A stretch of 64,000 nt of DNA from Allohahella sp002354735 (GTDB taxonomy: Bacteria; Pseudomonadota; Gammaproteobacteria; Pseudomonadales; Oleiphilaceae). The notes under the pieces were generated by a model. The model did not search any database, was not told the origin of the DNA, and saw nothing but the letters and a program-made list of their open reading frames with translations. This document shows positions 58,801 to 64,000 of the stretch, in pieces (the first letter of the stretch is position 1; every line of letters begins with the position of its first letter). The stretch is taken from the NCBI RefSeq assembly GCF_047946665.1, contig NZ_CP172312.1:1426001-1490000 (forward strand). The letters are read 5' to 3'. The position numbers and the translations under genes were made by a program.

Positions 58801-60250
58801 CCTGCCCATAAAGTGCTTTCAGCGCCTGGCGGTCCTCGGGCAGGTTGATGCCGCGCTGCTGAATTTGCTCCAGCAGCGCGGCCGGAGAATCAGGCAACTC
58901 ACCGGTGTCGTAACCCGATGCTGCGAGCGCATTGAGCATGTCCCAAAGCGTCGCTGGCACATCGAGATTGTCGGCGCCGACATTGTGCCGGCCGGGCGGG
59001 TGGTTATAGTAAATGATCGCGAGCCGCTTATCGGCGTTGGCCTTTTGCTGCAGTTGACTCCAGCGTTTCACTCGCTCGGTGAGCGAGTCGATCTGCGCCT
59101 GCACCGGTTGACTGATCTGTAGACGCAGGCCAGTGGCTTCGTGGATGTAAGGCGCTCCGGCGGCGGCCAGCAAGATCGGCTGCGAGGCGCCCTGCAGCTC
59201 GGGCATGGCGAGCTGATAATTCACCGCCTCCCATGGCATGCCGTCTTCAGAGATCCGCCACTGGGCGGCTGTGCGATCTGCCAGGCGGATGCCCTTGTAT
59301 AGGGGCACATCAAGTTGCTCCAGCGCAGTAATCGCAGCTTCGCGCTCACCACCACCGCCTATGACAAAATCCTGCAAACTGATGATGCCGGTAAGTTGAG
59401 GGTAAGCTGTCAGCTTCTCGAGCGCGAGACGACTTGCGGCGCCCCAGCGGGCGAGTACACCCAGACATTGCAGATCTTTGTCCTGTAGCGCCTGACATAA
59501 TGTATCGAGCAAGGCCCGGTTTCCAGCCTCGTCACCTGAGTCGAGGTCGAGTACTGCAACGAGCGGCTGCTCGCTGTGGAGCTTCGGGCCCCGCACGACC
59601 TCGCCACCTTGATAATAACGCACTGCGGCCAGTGGTCTCGGCTTCGGCGCCTCAAGGTCCAGCATCCAGGCCAGCAATGCGGCAAGATTGTCACTGCCGC
59701 GCCCCTCCCAGTAAGCCTGCCCTTCCAGCCACTCCGCCTGTTCTGGAAAGCGGCTTGCCAGATCCATGCGGTGCTGCTCGGCATCCTCGTCCGGAGCGGG
59801 GCTTTCGCCAAGTGCTTCGATGGCCTCGATATCCAGACCTGCAAACACCGCACTACCTTCGAGGCGTGAACGGGTCACCAGGCGTCGATCGGAGTGCACG
59901 ACCAGCAGTGGCTTTTGCGGCGGAAGGGTTTTTAGCAGGCGCTCCAGCCGCGGCACCACCTCGTCCCCAAAGACTGCCGCCATCAGGATGGCATCAGCGG
60001 CAGTCATGAGCGCCTGCAACTCTGCGTCGGAGAGTTCAGCGATTTGATCAGGCGTACGCAGAGCCAGCTTGTGCCTGGGATGTTTTCGCAGAAAATCATC
60101 TGCGCCTGCTGCCAGCGACGGCGCAGATCGCTCGGAGACGATGCCAAAGAGCATTTTTGCCTGCGTAGGGGCCGCGCAGAATAGAATGATACTCAGGGTC
60201 AGGATTTGAACGCAGAGTGCGCGCAGGCACAGCTGATTGTATTTAAGCAA
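55886..60250 (-). CDS. cobN: CobN-like chelatase, exported and membrane-anchored
   Basis: A 1454-aa homologue of the large cobaltochelatase/magnesium-chelatase H subunit. The core has HLGRHSTYEFLP, GEGIQAKRRGLAVMIDHLTPPL and AMLVHEIGHYLTD. Unlike cytoplasmic CobN it begins with a signal peptide (~1-31, ILTLSIILFCAAPTQA) and ends with a Pro/Glu-rich linker, a helix (LLWLTAAMLLLLLLGGLL) and a short basic tail. The TTG start is forced: an in-frame TGA lies 6 bases upstream, GGAG is well placed, and no ATG precedes the signal peptide. CobS/CobT partners are absent here. It overlaps cobQ and the ExbB-like gene. Confidence 0.88.
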   Translation of the reverse strand: MLKYNQLCLRALCVQILTLSIILFCAAPTQAKMLFGIVSERSAPSLAAGADDFLRKHPRHKLALRTPDQIAELSDAELQALMTAADAILMAAVFGDEVVPRLERLLKTLPPQKPLLVVHSDRRLVTRSRLEGSAVFAGLDIEAIEALGESPAPDEDAEQHRMDLASRFPEQAEWLEGQAYWEGRGSDNLAALLAWMLDLEAPKPRPLAAVRYYQGGEVVRGPKLHSEQPLVAVLDLDSGDEAGNRALLDTLCQALQDKDLQCLGVLARWGAASRLALEKLTAYPQLTGIISLQDFVIGGGGEREAAITALEQLDVPLYKGIRLADRTAAQWRISEDGMPWEAVNYQLAMPELQGASQPILLAAAGAPYIHEATGLRLQISQPVQAQIDSLTERVKRWSQLQQKANADKRLAIIYYNHPPGRHNVGADNLDVPATLWDMLNALAASGYDTGELPDSPAALLEQIQQRGINLPEDRQALKALYGQVESLGTDAYKSYFATLPPAVQDELVLGPLGYLQAQLKEAVRLGEIELGRQLMDRTLGDIHHLLEGTQHAGRPRALDLLDQLAVLIEALLTGESKDWGAAEAIVDALARIGIEGIKGWGEPPGWSMTYKNRMLFPGLRFGKIFIGPQPPRGWELNEELLHANTTIPPTHQYLAFYHWLREQFKADAIVHLGRHSTYEFLPRRRAAMGADDYPLLVAGHVPGIYPYIVDGVGEGIQAKRRGLAVMIDHLTPPLKTTPLYDELLELRQLVETWESASAGSSATLAGRAMLKIRETVEALELQDELIGTIAEEHGIDGLTYENVDEAMLVHEIGHYLTDLQEAFMPHGLHVFGRDWATEAVDMMLESMGDETARKALTISPGAEHSALLSALEGKFVRPGKGNDPIRSPDALPTGRNFHALDGSVLPTQLAYDLGQELADKARTKGAGDEGRSAVVLWASDTVRDEGAMVAFGMSLLGVRPVWNSRGIISELERLPLTERESSEGKPIPAQRQDVLFTTSGLFRDLYPNLLIWLDRSVLLALDGASLTIQAEHPELAEALKGALEPLGELRRPGNERLDANEVAANWVAETRASLNDALEPQQSGRLASLRIFGDAPGAYGAGVNRLVERSGAWEDRSEVAAAYLQRMGHAYGVGHNGTAAHASFKQGLQAVQQTYLGRASNLYGLLDNNDAFDYLGGLSLAVETVSGQVPEGRVIEHARADNASIERLDVALKQELRGRYLNPAWIQPLMNHDYAGARTMGSEFLEYLWGWQVTNPDIIKSWVWDEVKSVYLDDKHSLGLDEFLEQGSNVHVKANMEAILLVAAHKGFWKADDTTLDELAEQFATHVVENGLPGSGHTRPGHPMLSWIEPRLDEPLREAFQQAREAARQPEPEALQQPVSITEIQATEQTPQKPEKSEEAPAAEPPANEPVGDNQLLWLTAAMLLLLLLGGLLHGARGHATQLNDKKIRRIDEH

Positions 60251-61703
60251 CTTTCAATAGTCTCCGTAGCCATTCGCAGTCCAGGCTGTTTTCTACAGAG
60301 TCTGCGAGTCGGTCCAGCTGTTGCTGGCGGTGATGATGGTAATCGATCGCCCGGTGGGTATTTTCTTTCATTCCAAGTTGCAGAAGCAGCGCTTCACAGG
60401 CGCCGGGGTCATCGAAGATGCCGTGCAGGTAAGTCCCCATGATCTGGCCGTCAGCACTGACGGCACCATCCGGACGCTTACCGATCCATGCCAGTGGGCG
60501 TTCGAGCGCTGGACCACTTGAGACCCCATTATGAATTTCATAGCCCGTCAAAGTTGGTCGACCCGGACCAAAAGCGATGGTGCCTTTGACATTGGCAAGC
60601 TGCTTGCCGACCACCATGCGGGTAGTCATGTCGAGCAGCCCGAAGCCTTTCACAGAACCTGCCTGGCCTTCCAGCCCATCGGGGTCCTGCACATCCTTGC
60701 CGAGCATCTGAAACCCACCGCAGATGCCAAAGACCCTGCCGCCGTAACGCAGATGTCTTTGAATCACTTCTGCCCAGCCTTGCTGTCGCAGCCAGGCGAG
60801 GTCGTGGCAGGTGCTCTTGCTGCCCGGCAGCAGGATGACATCCGCCGGCGGAATGGGCTGGTCAGGGCCAACAAAAATCAGATCTACGCCTGGGTGAAGT
60901 CGCAAGGGATCAAAATCGTTATGATTACTGATCCGGGGCGGTACCGGCACAACGATTCTCAGTGCACCCTTGTCGCTCTCACCGCCTGTGGCGACACCGT
61001 CTTCTGCATCGATCAGCAGACCATGGAGATAAGGCAGAACGCCGTTCACCGGCTTGCCCGTGCGCGCCTCGAGCCAGTCCAGCCCTGGCTGCAGCAGCGC
61101 AATATCGCCTCTGAAGCGGTTGATGATAAAACCCTGGGTGCGCGCCTGCTCACGCTCGGACAACAGTGCAAGTGTGCCGACGAGCTGGGCGAACACGCCG
61201 CCGCGATCAATATCTCCAACCAGTAGCACCGGGCAATCGATGGCTTCGGCGAAACCCATGTTTGCAATGTCGTTGGCACGCAGGTTGATTTCTGCCGGGC
61301 TGCCGGCACCTTCGGCGATGATCACGTCGTAGCGACTGCTGAGCGCTTCCCATGCTGCCAGCACCGACTTCATGGCTTCAGCCTTATACGCGTGGTAATC
61401 CAGCGCGTCCATGTTGCCGAAGACCTTGCCGCGCAGGATGACCTGAGCGCCACAGTCTGTCTGCGGCTTGAGTAAGACCGGGTTCATATCGCTGTGTGGT
61501 TCGATGCCACAGGCCAGTGCCTGCAGGGCTGTTGACCGGCCGATCTCCCCGCCATCCATGGTGACAGCACTGTTTAGCGCCATATTTTGCGGCTTGAACG
61601 GCGCGACCGACACACCCTGTCTTGCCAGCCAGCGGCACAGTGCTGCCACTACGGTAGTCTTGCCAGCGTCTGAGGTCGTGCCCTGGATCATCAGCGTCGT
61701 CAT
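60243..61703 (-). CDS. cobQ: Cobyric acid synthase CobQ
   Basis: A 486-aa glutamine amidotransferase that amidates the b, d, e and g side chains of adenosylcobyrinate diamide. The P-loop is MIQGTTSDAGKTTVV, then FKPQNMALNSAVT and EGAGSPAEINLRANDIANMG. The glutaminase domain has VFGICGGFQMLG and the final TYLHGIFDDPG. It starts 11 bases after cobO and overlaps the cobN start by 8. Confidence 0.96.
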   Translation of the reverse strand: MTTLMIQGTTSDAGKTTVVAALCRWLARQGVSVAPFKPQNMALNSAVTMDGGEIGRSTALQALACGIEPHSDMNPVLLKPQTDCGAQVILRGKVFGNMDALDYHAYKAEAMKSVLAAWEALSSRYDVIIAEGAGSPAEINLRANDIANMGFAEAIDCPVLLVGDIDRGGVFAQLVGTLALLSEREQARTQGFIINRFRGDIALLQPGLDWLEARTGKPVNGVLPYLHGLLIDAEDGVATGGESDKGALRIVVPVPPRISNHNDFDPLRLHPGVDLIFVGPDQPIPPADVILLPGSKSTCHDLAWLRQQGWAEVIQRHLRYGGRVFGICGGFQMLGKDVQDPDGLEGQAGSVKGFGLLDMTTRMVVGKQLANVKGTIAFGPGRPTLTGYEIHNGVSSGPALERPLAWIGKRPDGAVSADGQIMGTYLHGIFDDPGACEALLLQLGMKENTHRAIDYHHHRQQQLDRLADSVENSLDCEWLRRLLKVA

Positions 61704-61714
61704 TTCATGCGTCC

Positions 61715-62326
61715 CTAGAGCTCTATGCCTTTCTGGGCCTTGATACCCTGATCCTTGAAGGCGTGCTTGACCACTTTCATTTCAGTGACGGTGTCGGCCA
61801 GCTCGATGAGCTGCTGTGGTGCATTTCGTCCCGTCACAACGGCATGCTGCATGGCGGGGCGGCCCTGAAGATCGTCGAGTACCTGGTCGATATCGAGGTA
61901 TTCATAGCGGAGGGCGATGTTGAGTTCATCGAGCAGAACGAGCCCGTAGCGCTCATCCGACAGCATCTTTGCGGCAATGCTCCAAGCTTCCGCGGCGGCT
62001 TTTTCATCTTTTTCCCGATCCTGTGTGTCCCAGGTATAGCCCTGCCCCATCACGTGATAGTCGACGTTCGGCAGATCCTTGAAGAATGCCTGCTCACCAG
62101 TGCTGAAGGCGCCCTTGATGAACTGCACGATACCTACTTTCATGCCGTGACCGAGCGCTCGTGCGGCCATGCCAAAGGCCGAACTGCTCTTGCCCTTTCC
62201 AGGACCAGTCAACACCAGCAGAACGCCCTGCTCTTTCTGAGCGTTGGCAATCCGCTCCTGCATAACTTTCTGTTTTGCGGCCATGCGACGGGCATGGCGC
62301 TCAGGTTGCTTGGCATCTTCGCGCAC
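61715..62326 (-). CDS. cobO: Corrinoid adenosyltransferase CobO/BtuR
   Basis: A 203-aa enzyme transferring the adenosyl group of ATP to cob(I)alamin-type corrinoids. The P-loop is VLTGPGKGKSSSAFG. GIVQFIKGAFSTGE, LLDELNIALRY and VVTGRNAPQQLIE are family hallmarks. It serves both de novo synthesis and salvaged corrinoids, which fits its place just after the import genes. Confidence 0.96.
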   Translation of the reverse strand: MREDAKQPERHARRMAAKQKVMQERIANAQKEQGVLLVLTGPGKGKSSSAFGMAARALGHGMKVGIVQFIKGAFSTGEQAFFKDLPNVDYHVMGQGYTWDTQDREKDEKAAAEAWSIAAKMLSDERYGLVLLDELNIALRYEYLDIDQVLDDLQGRPAMQHAVVTGRNAPQQLIELADTVTEMKVVKHAFKDQGIKAQKGIEL

Positions 62327-62377
62327 GATAAGGCTCCTGTTCTGTGTGTGGGGAGTACGGGTTGTTGTTCGCTGAAC

Positions 62378-63145
62378 CTATCTTCTGGGTACAAATACTG
62401 GTGCACCGTCAATCTCAGCAACAGATAAGCGCTGACCGTACAAACGCTCCAGCGCGCCGGGTACCAGCATGCTGTCAGCCGCCCCCCAACACGCCTCGCC
62501 ATCCGGGAACAGCAGCAGTAGGTGATCGCACCAGCGTGCGGCCAGATTCAGATCGTGCAGGCAAAGCACAACGGCATGCCCCGCACTGGCTTCGTCTGCC
62601 AGTAGTGCCATAGTCGCTGTCTGGTGATGCAGGTCGAGGTGATTGGTCGGTTCGTCTGCGAGCCAGATCGCAGGGGCCTGGGTGAGCACCGTGGCGATGG
62701 CGACCCGCTGTCGCTCGCCACCGGACAGGGTGTTGACGAGGCGGTCCTGTAGGTGAGCCACATCCAGCCGCGCCAGTGCCTTCTTCGCCTGTTCGATATC
62801 ATCAGCCCGCTCCATCTGCCACGACGACAGATACGGATGCCTACCGATCAAGGCAGTCTCGAGCACTGTGGCGGGAAAATCGTCATGACGTTCCTGAAAC
62901 ACCAGCCCCAGCTTCTGTGCGACCGCACGTCGGCGCAGCTTGCTCAGTGAGTCACCGTCTAACAGCACATCGCCTGATCGGGGCGCGCGCAGGCCTGCGA
63001 TGGTATGCAGCAGTGTCGTCTTACCCGCGCCGTTTGGCCCAAGCACGCCCCAGACCTGACCTGCCTCGATGACGAAGTCCAGTGGTCTGCCGTCTAACCG
63101 GCCCGGAATATCGATAACAAGATTTTTCAGCGACAGGCGACTCAT
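62378..63145 (-). CDS. Corrinoid/iron-type ABC ATPase (BtuD-like)
   Basis: A 255-aa importer ATPase with Walker A GPNGAGKTTLL, signature LSGGERQRVAIATVL, Walker B WLADEPTNHLDL and the switch His in LCLHDLNLAARWC. The ATG at 63145 shares one base with the permease stop. FecCD-type systems carry siderophores, heme or cobalamin; the surrounding cob genes favour corrinoid. No periplasmic binding protein is seen, but it may lie beyond the window. Confidence 0.9.
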   Translation of the reverse strand: MSRLSLKNLVIDIPGRLDGRPLDFVIEAGQVWGVLGPNGAGKTTLLHTIAGLRAPRSGDVLLDGDSLSKLRRRAVAQKLGLVFQERHDDFPATVLETALIGRHPYLSSWQMERADDIEQAKKALARLDVAHLQDRLVNTLSGGERQRVAIATVLTQAPAIWLADEPTNHLDLHHQTATMALLADEASAGHAVVLCLHDLNLAARWCDHLLLLFPDGEACWGAADSMLVPGALERLYGQRLSVAEIDGAPVFVPRR

Positions 63146-64000
63146 CAGCGACTCCGGTGCAGCAATAGCAGGAATGTCGGCACGCCAAGGAGCGCCGTGA
63201 TCACACCAACCGGCAACTGCTCCGGCGCGATCACCGTGCGAGCCAGGGTATCGGCCAATGTCAGGAGCATGCCGCCGGCGAGGGCGCAGGCCGGAAGTAT
63301 CAGGCGCTGGTCGTTGCCCAGGATCAGGCGCAGCATATGTGGCACCACCAGACCGACAAAGCCGATACTGCCAGCTGTCGTCACGGCAACGGCCGTGAGC
63401 AGACTGGCTATCACATAGATGCCCCATTCCATCGGCTTGACAGCGACTCCAAGTGCAGCCGCCTGCAGCGGTCCGCGTGCGAGCACGTTAAGACTCCGCC
63501 CGAGCGGGATAACGAGGAAACAGACGGCGAGCAGAATAACAAGTGCGTACCAGGGGCTGTGGGCATAAGAAAGATCGCCCATCAACCAATACAACATACC
63601 GGGCAGACGACTGGCGGGGCTGAGCGCAAGCATCAAGGTGATGAAAGCGCCCCAACCGGCTGCGACCACCACACCAGTGAGCAGAAGACGCGAAGGCGTC
63701 CAGCTGCCCGTGCCATGAGCAAGGCCAAAAACGAGCAGAGTCGACAGCAATGCGCCTGCGAAAGCCGCACCGGAAACAATGAGCGCGCCCATGCCTGCCA
63801 CCATCGCAGCCAGCGCGCCTACAGCGGCACCGCCAGAAAGGCCGAGTACATAAGGATCGGCGAGCGGATTCCGCAGAAGCACCTGCATCAGTGCACCAGC
63901 AACGGCCAGTAAGCCGCCTGTGGCAAAAGCCGCCAACGACCGCGGCAGACGAAGATCGAGCACGAGTGTCTGGGCCAGAGCACTGCCCTCGCCCATGAAT
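63145..64000 (-). CDS. BtuC/FecCD-type ABC permease (5' end outside window)
   Basis: At least 283 aa of a multi-helix importer permease. LDLRLPRSLAAFATGGLLAVAG, NPLADPYVLGLSGGAAVGA and GSIGFVGLVVPHMLR are the FecCD family hallmarks. The N-terminal helix normally found before LRLPR is missing, and the frame stays open to the window edge, so the true start lies beyond 64000. It heads (within this window) the operon running to bluB and likely imports corrinoids across the inner membrane. Confidence 0.9.
   Translation of the reverse strand, partial: FMGEGSALAQTLVLDLRLPRSLAAFATGGLLAVAGALMQVLLRNPLADPYVLGLSGGAAVGALAAMVAGMGALIVSGAAFAGALLSTLLVFGLAHGTGSWTPSRLLLTGVVVAAGWGAFITLMLALSPASRLPGMLYWLMGDLSYAHSPWYALVILLAVCFLVIPLGRSLNVLARGPLQAAALGVAVKPMEWGIYVIASLLTAVAVTTAGSIGFVGLVVPHMLRLILGNDQRLILPACALAGGMLLTLADTLARTVIAPEQLPVGVITALLGVPTFLLLLHRSR

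Noticed and set aside
1..64000. CRISPR arrays, tRNA or rRNA genes, prophage or toxin-antitoxin modules
   Set aside because: No regularly spaced repeats, cloverleaf-like sequences, phage structural genes or toxin families were recognised on either strand.

Overview
Organism. The window is moderately GC-rich and densely coded. Its gene set points to a Pseudomonas-like gammaproteobacterium (Pseudomonadaceae or a close relative; this is an inference from gene content, not a measured placement): a short-Q-loop CioAB oxidase, a class II DAHP synthase, FadE, YajD, a VF530-type protein and the mixed cobG plus cbiD corrin pathway known from Pseudomonas aeruginosa. No tRNA, rRNA, CRISPR array or prophage was seen. 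Layout. Positions 1-2.3 kb hold an AT-rich two-domain glycosyltransferase, probably the edge of a surface-polysaccharide region. A decayed IS3-family element (2342-3521, with recognisable inverted ends) separates it from the GC-richer core. From 3.6 to 12.6 kb lie a CNMP/CBS/DUF294 protein with a DEDDh exonuclease, a flavin reductase-like protein, and a minus-strand run of FadE, an alpha/beta hydrolase and a GGDEF-EAL protein, then a small membrane or lipoprotein with a ferritin-like protein. From 12.7 to 18.4 kb is a five-gene peptide ABC operon (oppABCDF order) whose OppC carries an FN3-like periplasmic insertion. From 18.4 to 27.5 kb come an HNH protein, an ABCB-type exporter, a MAPEG protein and a CorC-like/TetR/RND efflux operon. 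From 27.4 to 31.5 kb are cioAB with a 35-aa DUF2474/CydX-like gene, and DAHP synthase. From 31.6 to 37.8 kb are small proteins and a GST, then SCO, a galactose-oxidase-like copper radical oxidase and a DehI-like protein. From 37.8 to 64 kb is a large corrinoid region interrupted by an alpha-dioxygenase-like heme enzyme with a divergent LuxR/MalT-type regulator, yajD and a DksA-like zinc-finger gene. How the genes work together. Corrin-ring genes are spread over several transcripts: cobG; cobL-cobM; cobK; and a cobalamin-riboswitch-led operon cobB-cbiD-ABC exporter pair-cobH-cobI-cobJ. A second long minus-strand operon runs btuC-like, btuD-like, cobO, cobQ, cobN-like, an ExbB/TolQ-like channel, DUF2149 and bluB. 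It joins corrinoid import, adenosylation, amidation and lower-ligand synthesis to an unusual envelope module. The CobN homologue has a signal peptide and a C-terminal membrane anchor. Its partners are an ExbB-like channel and a DUF2149 protein whose transmembrane segment resembles ExbD/TolR, including the proton-carrying aspartate. I infer a proton-motive-force-driven extracytoplasmic chelatase or corrinoid-handling machine, and regard it as the best candidate for an undescribed system here. Second-rank candidates are the SCO/copper radical oxidase/DehI cluster, the secreted alpha-dioxygenase with its regulator, and the ABC-2 exporter inside the riboswitch-controlled cob operon.
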